Origin: Acidovorax sp. SUPP3334
GTDB taxonomy: Bacteria; Pseudomonadota; Gammaproteobacteria; Burkholderiales; Burkholderiaceae_C
Assembly: GCF_030159055.1 (NCBI RefSeq)
Contig: NZ_BQXQ01000004.1
Location: 113,436-177,435, forward strand
Direction: 5' to 3'
Length of the DNA stretch: 64,000 nucleotides
Notes under the pieces: model-generated
Database searches by the model: none
Seen by the model: only the letters and a program-made list of their open reading frames with translations
What the model was told of the DNA's origin: nothing
Shown here: positions 27,869 to 38,697 of the stretch, in pieces
Layout of the letters: each line of letters begins with the position of its first letter
Numbering within the stretch: position 1 is the first letter of the stretch
Translations under genes and position numbers: made by a program

Positions 27869-27927
27869 GCGAACCAAAACGAACGGCTCCAGGGTAAACC
27901 TTGATGGGAAACGAGCGCAAAGCAACA
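27869..27927. promoter_or_regulatory. Candidate GlpR operator upstream of glpR-glpK
   Basis: A 59-base element (GCGAACCAAAACGAAC... AGGGTAAACCTTGAT ...AAACGAG...CAACA) that matches 29579-29637 at 46 of 59 positions without gaps. It contains AAAACGAA and AAACGA half-site-like units and AGGGTAAACCTT at 27891-27902. It sits between the glpR start and the porin terminator. DeoR/GlpR binding is inferred from occurrence only at glp promoters. Confidence 0.6.
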
Positions 27928-27978
27928 GCCTCGATCCGGATCGAACCGGGCAATGCCCCCTATCGGTAAAGCCGGGAC

Positions 27979-28004
27979 GAAAAAAATCCCCCTTGCGGGG
28001 GATT
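27979..28004 (-). terminator. Rho-independent terminator of the porin gene
   Basis: An 8-base stem AATCCCCC/GGGGGATT (27985-27992 with 27997-28004), four-base loop, followed on the minus strand by a T run. It lies 38 bases past the porin stop codon. Confidence 0.85.
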
Positions 28005-28041
28005 CCTGGCTGAAGTTCGCGCAGGTCGCAGGTCGCAGGGT

Positions 28042-29313
28042 TCAGAACCGGTGGCGAATCGACACGGCCACGCTGTTGACGTCCTTGCCGGGGGCTGCCG
28101 CCACGCCGCCGATGAAGCCGTTGCCGCCCAGGAAGTCCTGCGAGGTGTTCTTGTTTTCCAGGTGCGTCAGCACGGCGCTCACGTCGGTGCGCTTGGACAG
28201 CGCGTACGTGTAGGCCGCGCCGTAGGAGTAGCGGTCGGCATTGAACGGGCGCTTGTCGTTCATGTTGTTGTAGGCCACGGTCACCATGTGCACGCCGCTG
28301 GTGATGCGGTAGCCGACCTGGAACAGGCGCGCGTCCTGCTTGAAGCCCTGGATGAACGCGTTCTGCACCAGGCCCGCCACCGGCGCCGTGGCCGGGTTGG
28401 CCGACAGGTTCGTTGCGATGGTGGACAGGTCGCTCGGGTGATCGTCCTTGATGACGGCGTACTGGCCGGACAGCGTGCCTGGGCCGATGTCCAGCGTGGC
28501 ACCCAGGACGCCGGTGGTGAGCGATTTTTCGCCCAGTTCGTTGTTGCGGGTGTTGTAGCCGCCGCCTAACGAATAGCCGTTGCCCTTGTAGATCGCCATG
28601 ATGCCCAGCAGGCGCCGCGCGCTCGGCTTGCCCGCCACCTCGCCGGCGGCGTACATGGCCGTGGCGGTGAGGCCGTCTTTTTGCAGGGCGTACTGGATCG
28701 AGTTGCTGACCCGGATGTCGAACGAGTTCGGAATCGCCACCAGTTGGCCCAGGGACAGGCTGGACTCGGTCCTCATCGCATCGAAGTTGCCGGTGGCCAG
28801 GTAGCCGGGCGTGTACTGGCGGCCGAACGTGAAGGCGCCGAACGGGGTCACCAGGCCGCTGAAGATCTGGCGGTCGAAGAAGGTTTTGTTCAGGTTGACG
28901 CCGATGTTGGCGCCGATCTGATTGGCCACGGCGGTCACTGCGGGCTGCAGGGCCGCCGGTAGGCCCAGCGAGGTCGCGGTGCTCAGCCGGTCTGGCAGCT
29001 TGCCCAGGGACACGGGGCGGTTGCTGGTGTCGCCGGTATCGGCCTCGATCCGTGCTTCCATGGTGAAGATCGCGCGGTAGCCACCGCCCAGGTCTTCGTT
29101 GCCCTTGAAGCCCAGGCGCGAGCCTTCCATGTTGCCGCTGATCAGCCGGGTCTGGTTGCCGCCGGGGCCGCCGGTCACGTGGCTGACGCCCAGGTCCACG
29201 ATGCCGTACATGTTGAGGCTGCTGCTGCCGGCCATGCCCGACGTGCTTTGTGCCATGGCGACCGACGAGATACAAGCAAGAACGGCCACCGACAGCACGC
29301 GCATTTTCTTCAT
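28042..29313 (-). CDS. Gram-negative porin (Bordetella/Comamonas type)
   Basis: 423 residues. A signal peptide (MKKMRVLSVAVLACISSVAM, cleavage after AMA near residue 22) precedes a beta-barrel protein starting SSLNMYGIVDLGVSHV. Other typical barrel segments are SRLGFKGNEDLGGGYRAIF, FDRQIFSGLVTPFGAFTFGR and the C-terminal VAVSIRHRF with terminal Phe for BAM recognition. It would form a trimeric general diffusion pore in the outer membrane. Its position between glpK-glpR and the glycerol ABC operon suggests it may serve glycerol entry, but porins of this type are common and the link is inference. The promoter region is shared divergently with glpS. Confidence 0.92.
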   Translation of the reverse strand: MKKMRVLSVAVLACISSVAMAQSTSGMAGSSSLNMYGIVDLGVSHVTGGPGGNQTRLISGNMEGSRLGFKGNEDLGGGYRAIFTMEARIEADTGDTSNRPVSLGKLPDRLSTATSLGLPAALQPAVTAVANQIGANIGVNLNKTFFDRQIFSGLVTPFGAFTFGRQYTPGYLATGNFDAMRTESSLSLGQLVAIPNSFDIRVSNSIQYALQKDGLTATAMYAAGEVAGKPSARRLLGIMAIYKGNGYSLGGGYNTRNNELGEKSLTTGVLGATLDIGPGTLSGQYAVIKDDHPSDLSTIATNLSANPATAPVAGLVQNAFIQGFKQDARLFQVGYRITSGVHMVTVAYNNMNDKRPFNADRYSYGAAYTYALSKRTDVSAVLTHLENKNTSQDFLGGNGFIGGVAAAPGKDVNSVAVSIRHRF

Positions 29314-29578
29314 GACATTTCCCAGATACGAAGTTGGATAGGAGCGCCGCCGACACCGCCAGCGCTCGTGAATGAAGGCCGAGACTAGGGGCAATGTTTC
29401 AAGCGGTAAAGGGTGTGAATACCGAGCAGGGCGTTTGCGACACAGGGGAAAACCCGGAATCCCGCCGGGCCGATGCCGTGCCGGCATGGCTCTTTTTCGC
29501 AATCGCCTTCGCCTTCGCCTGCGCCGGGCTTTCGGACACCGAACCAGCGCGGACGAGCGTGAGTGTTCCTGATTCCAA
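29314..29578. other. Divergent intergenic region, porin side
   Basis: Holds the porin promoter and 5' leader (minus strand). I see no gene and no family of repeats in it. Short open frames in both directions are GC-driven. The glpS-side part continues as the candidate operator at 29579. Confidence 0.5.
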
Positions 29579-29637
29579 GCGAACGAAAACGAATCAAACA
29601 AGGGTAAACCTTGATTAAAAACGATCACAAAACAACA
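29579..29637. promoter_or_regulatory. Candidate GlpR operator upstream of glpSTPQUV
   Basis: Second copy of the 59-base element of 27869-27927 (46 of 59 bases identical), with AAAACGAA, AGGGTAAACCTT at 29601-29612 and AAAACGAT. It ends 77 bases before the glpS ATG, a typical repressor position. Both copies are in the same absolute orientation, although the genes they precede run in opposite directions. Confidence 0.6.
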
Positions 29638-29714
29638 AGAATGATCGCAATCGAACAACGAAGATTCGGCCGGACGCGCTGCGCCCGGCTCGGTCATGGA
29701 AATGGGGTAGCTGC

Positions 29715-30803
29715 ATGCAGCTGGCACTTGAGAGCATCAACAAGCGGGTAGGGGCTCAGACCTGGCTGCATGACATGGACCTGGCGCTGCAAAGCGGCGC
29801 GGTCACCGTGCTGCTGGGCGCCACCCAGGCCGGCAAGACCAGCCTGATGCGCATCATGGCCGGGCTGGACACGCCCACCGAAGGCCGGGTGCGGGTGGAC
29901 GGGGCGGACGTGACGGGCATGCCCGTGCGCGAGCGCAACGTGGCCATGGTGTACCAGCAGTTCATCAACTACCCCTCGATGAAGGTGGCGGCCAACATCG
30001 CGTCGCCGCTGAAGCTGCGGGGCGAGAAGAACATCGACGCCCGGGTGCGCGAGATCGCCGCCCGCCTGCACATCGACATGTTCCTCGATCGCTATCCGGC
30101 CGAGCTGTCGGGCGGCCAGCAGCAGCGCGTGGCGCTGGCCCGGGCGCTGGCCAAGGGCGCGCCGCTGATGCTGCTGGACGAACCCCTGGTCAACCTGGAC
30201 TACAAGCTGCGAGAAGAACTGCGCGACGAGCTGACGCAGCTGTTCGCCGCCGGCCAGTCCACCGTGGTGTACGCCACCACCGAGCCGGCCGAGGCGCTGC
30301 TGCTGGGCGGCTACACCGCCGTGCTGTCCGAAGGGCGGCTGCTGCAATACGGCCCGACCGCGCAGGTCTTTCATGCGCCGTGCTCGCTGGAGGTCGCCCG
30401 CGCGTTCAGCGACCCGCCCATGAACCTGCTGCCCGCCAGCGCGGCGTCTGCCGATGGCGTGCAGGGCGTTCAGGTGCCCGGCGGCCCGCTGCTGGCGGTG
30501 CCTCTGCCGCCGGGCCTGCCTGCAGCCGGCTTGACCGTGGGCGTGCGCGCCAGTGCCCTGCGCGTGCAGCCTCGCCCGGGTGACCTGGCCTTTTCGGGCA
30601 CGGTGGAGCTGGCGGAAATCTCCGGCTCCGACACCTTCGTGCATGCGGCCACGCCGGTCGGCAGCCTGGTGGCGCAGCTCACCGGTGTGCACCACTTCGA
30701 GCTGGGCGCGCCGATCACGCTGCACCTGGACCCGCAGCAGATCTACGTTTTCGGCGCCGACGGCCTGCTGGCCCGAGCGCCCGTGCGCCAGGGAGGGCGT
30801 TGA
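29715..30803 (+). CDS. glpS: Glycerol ABC transporter ATP-binding protein GlpS
   Basis: 362 residues: nucleotide-binding domain (1-235) and a MalK-like C-terminal regulatory domain. Walker A GATQAGKT is at 35-42, the signature LSGGQQQR is intact at 134-141, and Walker B is LMLLDEPLVNLD. The switch (H-loop) His is replaced: where relatives have THDQ..EA, this protein has TTEPAEA, with Thr189 at the His position. Its partner GlpT has the opposite defect. Gene order matches the glpSTPQUV glycerol importer described in Rhizobium leguminosarum. First gene of the operon; GlpT follows after one base. Confidence 0.88.
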   Translation: MQLALESINKRVGAQTWLHDMDLALQSGAVTVLLGATQAGKTSLMRIMAGLDTPTEGRVRVDGADVTGMPVRERNVAMVYQQFINYPSMKVAANIASPLKLRGEKNIDARVREIAARLHIDMFLDRYPAELSGGQQQRVALARALAKGAPLMLLDEPLVNLDYKLREELRDELTQLFAAGQSTVVYATTEPAEALLLGGYTAVLSEGRLLQYGPTAQVFHAPCSLEVARAFSDPPMNLLPASAASADGVQGVQVPGGPLLAVPLPPGLPAAGLTVGVRASALRVQPRPGDLAFSGTVELAEISGSDTFVHAATPVGSLVAQLTGVHHFELGAPITLHLDPQQIYVFGADGLLARAPVRQGGR

Positions 30804-30804
30804 C

Positions 30805-31878
30805 ATGGCACGCATCAGCCTGGATCTGGCGCATTCGTACAAGCCGAACCCGCAGCAGGACGGCGACTACGCCCTGCTGCCGCTCAAGATGGAGTTCGAG
30901 GACGGCGGCGCCTATGCGCTGCTCGGCCCCTCGGGCTGTGGCAAGACCACCATGCTCAACATCATGTCGGGCCTGCTGGTGCCCTCGCACGGCACCGTGC
31001 TGTTCGACGGCCGCGACGTGACGCGCGCCACGCCTCAGGAGCGCAACATCGCCCAGGTGTTTCAGTTCCCGGTGATCTACGACACCATGACCGTCGCCGA
31101 GAACCTGGCCTTTCCGCTCAAGAACCGCAAGGTGCCCGAGGCGCAGATCAAGCAGCGCGTCGGCGTGATCGCCGAGATGCTGGAGATGAGCGGCCAGCTC
31201 GACCAGCGCGCGGCCGGCCTGTCGGCCGATGCCAAGCAGAAGATCTCGCTCGGCCGCGGGCTGGTGCGCTCCGACGTGGCGGCGGTGCTGTTCGACGAGC
31301 CGCTCACCGTGATCGACCCGCACCTCAAATGGCAGCTGCGCCGCAAGCTCAAGCAGATCCACCACGAGCTCAAGCTCACGCTGATCTACGTCACGCACGA
31401 CCAGGTCGAGGCGCTCACGTTCGCCGAGCAGGTGGTGGTGATGACGCGGGGCCGCGCGGTGCAGGTGGGCTCGGCCGATGCGCTGTTCGAGCGGCCGGAG
31501 CACGTCTTCGTCGGCCACTTCATCGGCTCGCCCGGCATGAACTTTCTGCCTGCGCAAGCCGCTGGCGGCCAGTTGCAGGTGGCGGGCCATGCGCTCGGCG
31601 CGCTGCCCCGGGCGCTGCCCGAAGGCGTGCTGCAGATCGGCATCCGGCCCGAGTACCTGGGGCTTGCCGCAGCCGGCCAGCCCGGCGCCGTGCCCGTCGC
31701 CGTCACGCAGGTGCAGGACATCGGCACCTACCAGATGCTGACCGCCCGCGTGGGCGAGCACACGCTGAAGGCCCGGTTCGTGCCCGAAGCGCAGCTGCCC
31801 GCACCGGGCGACACCGTGTGGCTGCAGGTGGTGGGCGACCACACCTGCTACTACCAGAACGAGGCACTGCTGCCATGA
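30805..31878 (+). CDS. glpT: Glycerol ABC transporter ATP-binding protein GlpT
   Basis: 357 residues. Walker A GPSGCGKTT at 41-49, Q-loop QVFQFP, Walker B VLFDEPLTVIDPH and the H-loop His198 in YVTHDQVEALTF are all canonical. The ABC signature is degenerate: LSADAKQKI (139-147) replaces LSGGQ. Paired with GlpS it would give one complete ATP site (GlpT Walker/His with GlpS signature) and one degenerate site. The C-terminal ~110 residues are a TOBE-like domain. The ATG at 30805 begins one base after the glpS stop. Not to be confused with the E. coli GlpT antiporter, which is unrelated. Confidence 0.88.
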   Translation: MARISLDLAHSYKPNPQQDGDYALLPLKMEFEDGGAYALLGPSGCGKTTMLNIMSGLLVPSHGTVLFDGRDVTRATPQERNIAQVFQFPVIYDTMTVAENLAFPLKNRKVPEAQIKQRVGVIAEMLEMSGQLDQRAAGLSADAKQKISLGRGLVRSDVAAVLFDEPLTVIDPHLKWQLRRKLKQIHHELKLTLIYVTHDQVEALTFAEQVVVMTRGRAVQVGSADALFERPEHVFVGHFIGSPGMNFLPAQAAGGQLQVAGHALGALPRALPEGVLQIGIRPEYLGLAAAGQPGAVPVAVTQVQDIGTYQMLTARVGEHTLKARFVPEAQLPAPGDTVWLQVVGDHTCYYQNEALLP

Positions 31879-31951
31879 CCGCCGCATCGACGCACGCCGT
31901 CCGGCGCCCCGGCAGCGATCCGCTGCGCAGTGCAGAGCACGAAGGCATCCA

Positions 31952-32842
<891 letters not shown>

Positions 32843-32854
32843 ACATGAATGCAT

Positions 32855-32918
32855 CAATGATCAAATCTGCCTCCAGCACATGCATTACTAAGGCGTGTAG
32901 CTATGAAAAAGATAGCAA
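32855..32918 (-). repeat. Extragenic repeat, copy 3, inverted, between glpP and glpQ
   Basis: Read on the minus strand it starts TTGCTATCTTTTTCATAGCT and includes CCTTAGTA and TGTGCTGGAGG, matching copy 2. Unlike copies 1 and 2 it lies inside an operon, between co-directional genes. It overlaps the annotated 5' end of glpQ by 16 bases, supplying an ATG. Confidence 0.65.
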
Positions 32919-33733
32919 TCATGCCTGAGCGCCGGTTCCGCAAGCGGACGATCTTCCTGCTGGCCTATCTGGTCTTCGCCCTGCTGCCCATCTACTGGAT
33001 GGTCAACATGAGCTTCAAGACCAACGCCGAGATCCTGTCCACGTTCACCTTCTGGCCGCAGGAGTTCACCTGGGCCAATTACAGGACCATCTTCACCGAC
33101 GAATCCTGGTACTCGGGCTACATCAACAGCCTGATCTACGTGGCCATGAACACGGTGATCTCGCTCACCGTGGCGCTGCCGGCGGCCTATGCGTTCTCGC
33201 GCTACCAGTTCATGGGCGACAAGCACGTGTTCTTCTGGCTGCTGACCAACCGCATGACGCCGCCCGCCGTGTTCCTGCTGCCGTTCTTCCAGCTCTACAC
33301 CACCGTGGGGCTGATGGACACGCACATCGCCGTGGCGCTGGCCCACCTGCTGTTCAACGTGCCGCTGGCGGTGTGGATTCTGGAAGGCTTCATGAGCGGC
33401 ATCCCGCGCGAGATCGACGAGACGGCGTACATCGACGGCTACGGCTTTCCGCGCTTTTTCCTCACCATCTTCCTGCCGCTGATCAAGGCCGGCGTGGGCG
33501 TGGCGGCGTTCTTCTGCTTCATGTTCAGCTGGGTCGAACTGCTGCTGGCGCGCACGCTCACCAGCGTGAACGCCAAGCCCATCGTGGCGACGATGACGCG
33601 CACGGTGAGCGCCTCCGGCATGGACTGGGCGACGCTGGCCGCGGCCGGCGTGCTCACCATCGTGCCGGGCGCCATCGTGATCTGGTTCGTGCGGCACTAC
33701 ATCGCGAAGGGTTTCGCGATGGGCCGCGTCTGA
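32903..33733 (+). CDS. glpQ: Glycerol ABC transporter permease GlpQ
   Basis: 276 residues from ATG 32903, or 270 from ATG 32921 (MPERRFRKRTIFLLAY). The first six codons (MKKIAI) lie in an extragenic repeat, so the later ATG may be the ancestral start; neither has a strong ribosome-binding site. Six membrane helices; EAA loop DETAYIDGYGFPRFFLTIFL; NMSFKTNAEILSTFTFWPQE is typical for MalG-type permeases. It forms the second channel subunit with GlpP. Confidence 0.9.
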   Translation: MKKIAIMPERRFRKRTIFLLAYLVFALLPIYWMVNMSFKTNAEILSTFTFWPQEFTWANYRTIFTDESWYSGYINSLIYVAMNTVISLTVALPAAYAFSRYQFMGDKHVFFWLLTNRMTPPAVFLLPFFQLYTTVGLMDTHIAVALAHLLFNVPLAVWILEGFMSGIPREIDETAYIDGYGFPRFFLTIFLPLIKAGVGVAAFFCFMFSWVELLLARTLTSVNAKPIVATMTRTVSASGMDWATLAAAGVLTIVPGAIVIWFVRHYIAKGFAMGRV

Positions 33734-33752
33734 CATGAGAGAGGGCAGAGCG

Positions 33753-33890
33753 ATGAACCAGACCCATTTTTTGCAGATTGCGCGTGCCTTCCGGGGCCGG
33801 CGCCAGCCGTCGAACGCGCTTCGCCCGGTAACCGGCTGCGTCACCCTGGCGGGACGTGCCGAAGCCGCGCAGGGAGGTGCCCATGTTTGA
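33753..33890 (+). CDS. Possible small ORF upstream of glpU (45 codons)
   Basis: ATG 33753 follows GAGAGAGG and opens a 45-codon frame (MNQTHFLQIARAFRGRRQPS...) that ends at TGA 33888-33890, overlapping the first codons of glpU. It is basic and has no recognised family. It might couple translation into glpU, or be a chance frame in the 149-base gap. Low confidence. Confidence 0.2.
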   Translation: MNQTHFLQIARAFRGRRQPSNALRPVTGCVTLAGRAEAAQGGAHV

Positions 33891-34191
33891 GTGGATGGCC
33901 TGGACCACCCCGGTGGCCGTGTTCTTTGTCTGCATCGTGCTGATGCTGGCCGGCATGGCGGTGTGGGAAGTGAAGTCCCCCACGGTCATGCGCAAGGGTT
34001 TTCTGCCGCTGGCGACGACGCGCGGCGACCGCCTGTTCATCGGGTTGCTGACCGCCGCCTACGTGAACCTGATCTTCGTGGGCATCAGCGGCCATCTGGT
34101 GCAGTGGTTCTCGCTGTCGGCCGAGCCATCGATCTGGATCAGCTTCGTGCTGTCGATGGCGCTGCTGGTGCTCATCCTGCGCAAGGGTTGA
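33883..34191 (+). CDS. glpU: Small membrane protein GlpU (DUF2160)
   Basis: 102 residues with three hydrophobic segments: TTPVAVFFVCIVLMLAGMAV, LFIGLLTAAYVNLIFVGISG and WISFVLSMALLVLILRKG. GGGAGGTG precedes the ATG at 33883. DUF2160 proteins occur at this position in glpSTPQUV operons and are thought to be an accessory of the transporter; the mechanism is unknown. An in-frame start at 33856 would add nine residues without a ribosome-binding site. Confidence 0.85.
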   Translation: MFEWMAWTTPVAVFFVCIVLMLAGMAVWEVKSPTVMRKGFLPLATTRGDRLFIGLLTAAYVNLIFVGISGHLVQWFSLSAEPSIWISFVLSMALLVLILRKG

Positions 34192-34322
34192 CGAAGTCCG
34201 GACGGGGCCCACGCGCCAGTCCACGGTTTTTTCTCTGCTGCCGGCCCGACTCATCCCCCGGCCCGGCAGTCGCTGGAATGCATAGGGGAGTCGATTCAAC
34301 TGATTATCAGGAGACAAGCACT

Positions 34323-36050
<1,728 letters not shown>

Positions 36051-36098
36051 CGCGGCAGGATGGGCCGGCGCCCACGCACCGCTGGCCTGATTCGCCCA

Positions 36099-36146
36099 CC
36101 GCCCGCCCTCGTCCTTGTCTTCAAGGGCCTGGGCGGATTTGTTTTT
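36099..36146 (+). terminator. Possible terminator after glpV
   Basis: CCGCCC...GGGCGG arms (36099-36104 with 36131-36136) plus a GCCC/GGGC inner pair, followed by ATTTGTTTTT. The stem is imperfect with a long loop, so it may only attenuate transcription into glpD. Confidence 0.4.
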
Positions 36147-36157
36147 GCGGCAGATCA

Positions 36158-36169
36158 AGGGTTAACCCT
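36158..36169. promoter_or_regulatory. Palindrome AGGGTTAACCCT upstream of glpD, possible GlpR-related site
   Basis: A perfect 12-base palindrome 33 bases before the glpD ATG. It differs at two positions from AGGGTAAACCTT, the core shared by the two 59-base glp elements. This links glpD to the same putative regulon; the 12-mer alone is weak evidence. Confidence 0.4.
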
Positions 36170-36202
36170 CGGTTTTTCCGCGACGCATGGACAATCGACC
36201 CC

Positions 36203-37795
36203 ATGAATACCGTGACCCCTCCCCTGTACACCAAGCGTTCCGAATTGCTGGCTCGGCTGGCCGAACCCCGTCTCTACGACCTCGTGGTCATCGGGGGGGG
36301 CGCAACGGGGCTGGGTGTGGCGCTGGACGCCGCCGCAAGGGGTTTCAGCGTGGTCCTGGTCGAGTCGCACGATTTTGCCAAGGGCACGTCTTCCCGCGCG
36401 ACCAAGCTCGTGCACGGCGGCGTGCGCTATCTGGCCCAGGGCAACATTTCCCTGGTGCGTGAAGCGCTGCACGAACGCACCACGCTGCTGAACAACGCTC
36501 CCCACCTGGCGCAGCCGCTGCCTTTCGTGATGCCGTCCTACCGCTACTGGGAGACGCCGTTCTACGGCATGGGACTGAAGGCCTACGACGTTCTGGCTGG
36601 CAAGGCCGGCCTGGGCGCTACCGAATTCCTAGGCCGCGAGAGCACGTTGCGGCTGCTGCCCACGGCGCGCAAGGAAGGGCTCAAAGGCGGGGTCAAGTAC
36701 TGGGACGGGCAATTCGACGATGCCCGGCTGGCGCTCGCGCTGGCCCGCACGGCCGCTCAGCGCGGCGCACTGCTCGTCAATTACTGTTCCGCCCGTGAAC
36801 TGGTGCACGAAGCGGGCAAGGTCTGCGGCCTCGTCTGCGAAGACCGGGAAACCGGCAACACCTACGCCGTGCAGGCGAAGTGCGTGGTCAATGCGACGGG
36901 TGTCTGGGTGGACGCTTTCCGCCAGCAGGACGCTGCCGCACTGGGGCGCCCCGCGAAAGCCATCGTGGCTCCCAGCCAGGGCGTGCACATCGTGGTCGAC
37001 CGGGAGTTCCTGCCCTCCGACCATGCCCTCATGGTGCCCAAGACGGCCGACGGACGGGTGCTTTTTGCCGTGCCGTGGCTCGGCAAGGTCATCCTCGGAA
37101 CGACTGACAGTCCCCGGCAGGACCTGGCGCGGGAGCCGCTTCCGTTCAAGGAAGAGGTGGCGTTCATCCTCAGCGAATCCGCCCGGTACCTGACACGCGC
37201 CCCGGCCGCATCCGATGTGCGCAGCATCTGGGTGGGCCTTCGCCCGCTGGTCAAGCCGCAGGATGACGATGGAGACAACACGAAAAGCATCAGCCGCGAG
37301 CACACCGTGATCGCCAGCGCCAGCGGACTGGTCACCGTGACCGGCGGAAAGTGGACCACCTACCGGGCCATGGCCGAAGATGTGTTGCAAAAATGCTTCA
37401 CTGCCGGGCTGCTGCCGGAGCGTCCGAATGGCGTCACGCGCCGGCTTCCGTTGGTGGGCTCGCCGCAAGCGGCAGTGCAGCATCGCATCAGCGCCGCGCA
37501 GGGGCTCCACTCCTATGGCAGCGAGGCCTCATTCATCGCAAGCCTGCCGGGGAGCGATGCGGTTCTGGCGGAGGGCCTCACTGAAGGCATGGTGCGATTC
37601 GCGGCCCGCTACGAATACGCGCGCACCGTGGAAGATGTGCTGGCACGGCGCAGCCGCCTGCTCTTTCTCGACGCGGCGCTGGCCGCCCGTCTGGCCCCCC
37701 GCGTGGCGGAGATTCTTCACGAAGAGCTGGATATCGATCCCCAGCTCGCGGTATTTCAGGCGCTCGCGGCCCAGTATTTGACGGTCCCGTTCTGA
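36203..37795 (+). CDS. glpD: Aerobic glycerol-3-phosphate dehydrogenase GlpD
   Basis: 530 residues. FAD-dependent membrane-associated enzyme that oxidises sn-glycerol-3-phosphate to dihydroxyacetone phosphate and passes electrons to quinone. FAD-binding start YDLVVIGGGATGLGVALDAA; GTSSRATKLVHGGVRYLAQG; VNATGVWVDAF; PWLGKVILGTTDSP; and TVTGGKWTTYRAMAEDVLQK are family hallmarks. It completes the pathway begun by GlpV/GlpK. It lies 152 bases downstream of glpV and directly before the spc ribosomal cluster. Confidence 0.97.
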   Translation: MNTVTPPLYTKRSELLARLAEPRLYDLVVIGGGATGLGVALDAAARGFSVVLVESHDFAKGTSSRATKLVHGGVRYLAQGNISLVREALHERTTLLNNAPHLAQPLPFVMPSYRYWETPFYGMGLKAYDVLAGKAGLGATEFLGRESTLRLLPTARKEGLKGGVKYWDGQFDDARLALALARTAAQRGALLVNYCSARELVHEAGKVCGLVCEDRETGNTYAVQAKCVVNATGVWVDAFRQQDAAALGRPAKAIVAPSQGVHIVVDREFLPSDHALMVPKTADGRVLFAVPWLGKVILGTTDSPRQDLAREPLPFKEEVAFILSESARYLTRAPAASDVRSIWVGLRPLVKPQDDDGDNTKSISREHTVIASASGLVTVTGGKWTTYRAMAEDVLQKCFTAGLLPERPNGVTRRLPLVGSPQAAVQHRISAAQGLHSYGSEASFIASLPGSDAVLAEGLTEGMVRFAARYEYARTVEDVLARRSRLLFLDAALAARLAPRVAEILHEELDIDPQLAVFQALAAQYLTVPF

Positions 37796-37800
37796 AGCGC

Positions 37801-37829
37801 TTGACGCACGTTTCCTTTTTTGACAAAAT
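37801..37829 (+). promoter_or_regulatory. Candidate sigma70 promoter for the spc cluster
   Basis: TTGACG (37801-37806), 17-base spacer, CAAAAT (37824-37829). It lies right after glpD, with a ~155-base leader to rplN. A second TTGACA at 37820 has no good partner. No gene is seen in the leader. Confidence 0.4.
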
Positions 37830-37989
37830 CGTGGGCTTCGCGTTTCAAGCGCGAGGTTTCTGCCCAGCGGGAAGTGCTGCAAATGGTTTGCGGCATGGAC
37901 GACGGGCCCAAGACTGACTGGCTGATCTTCGGCCCTTGAGACGTTCTCTGGGGCTGTCAATCCTGCTGGTGCAAGTTGGGAATATTGAA

Positions 37990-38358
37990 ATGATCCAGAC
38001 AGAATCTCGGTTAGACGTTGCTGACAACACCGGCGCGAAGTCCGTCCTGTGCATCAAGGTGCTGGGTGGTTCCAAGCGTCGCTACGCCAGTGTCGGCGAC
38101 ATCATCAAGGTGAGCATCAAAGAAGCCGCTCCGCGTGGCCGCGTCAAAAAAGGCGAGGTCTATAGCGCAGTGGTCGTTCGTACGGCGAAGGGTATTCGCC
38201 GTGGGGACGGTTCGCTCGTCAAATTCGATGGCAACGCAGCAGTGTTGCTCAATGCAAAGCTGGAGCCGATCGGCACTCGCATCTTTGGACCCGTGACGCG
38301 TGAACTGCGTACCGAGAAGTTCATGAAGATCGTGTCCCTGGCTCCTGAAGTTCTCTGA
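37990..38358 (+). CDS. rplN: Large-subunit ribosomal protein uL14 (L14)
   Basis: 122 residues, exact usual length: [20 protein letters not shown], then [18 protein letters not shown] and the C-terminal [12 protein letters not shown]. Binds 23S rRNA at the subunit interface. ATG 37990 matches the universal start. First gene of this cluster: rpsQ and rpmC, which usually precede rplN, are absent, and glpD lies upstream instead. Confidence 0.98.
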   Translation: MIQTESRLDVADNTGAKSVLCIKVLGGSKRRYASVGDIIKVSIKEAAPRGRVKKGEVYSAVVVRTAKGIRRGDGSLVKFDGNAAVLLNAKLEPIGTRIFGPVTRELRTEKFMKIVSLAPEVL

Positions 38359-38367
38359 GGACGCGCC

Positions 38368-38688
38368 ATGAACAAGATTCGCAAGGGCGATGAAATCGTT
38401 GTGCTCACCGGGCGCGACAAGGGCAAGCGCGGCACGGTGTCGCTGCGCAAGGATGACTCCTATCTCGTCATCGACGGTATCAACCTGGTCAAGAAGCACG
38501 TCAAGCCGAACCCCATGAAGGGTACGACGGGCGGTATCGTTGAAAAGGCCATGCCGATCCATCAGTCCAACGTGGCCATCTTCAATGCGGCTACCGGCAA
38601 GGCTGATCGCGTGGGCATCAAGGTGCAAGCGGATGGTTCGCGCGTTCGCGTGTTCAAGTCCAGCGGCTCGGAAATCAAGGCGGCCTAA
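38368..38688 (+). CDS. rplX: Large-subunit ribosomal protein uL24 (L24)
   Basis: 106 residues with the KOW motif ([19 protein letters not shown]) that starts the protein. It initiates assembly of the large subunit on 23S rRNA. Nine bases after rplN, in the standard spc order. Confidence 0.98.
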   Translation: MNKIRKGDEIVVLTGRDKGKRGTVSLRKDDSYLVIDGINLVKKHVKPNPMKGTTGGIVEKAMPIHQSNVAIFNAATGKADRVGIKVQADGSRVRVFKSSGSEIKAA

Positions 38689-38697
38689 GGAGTCAAC

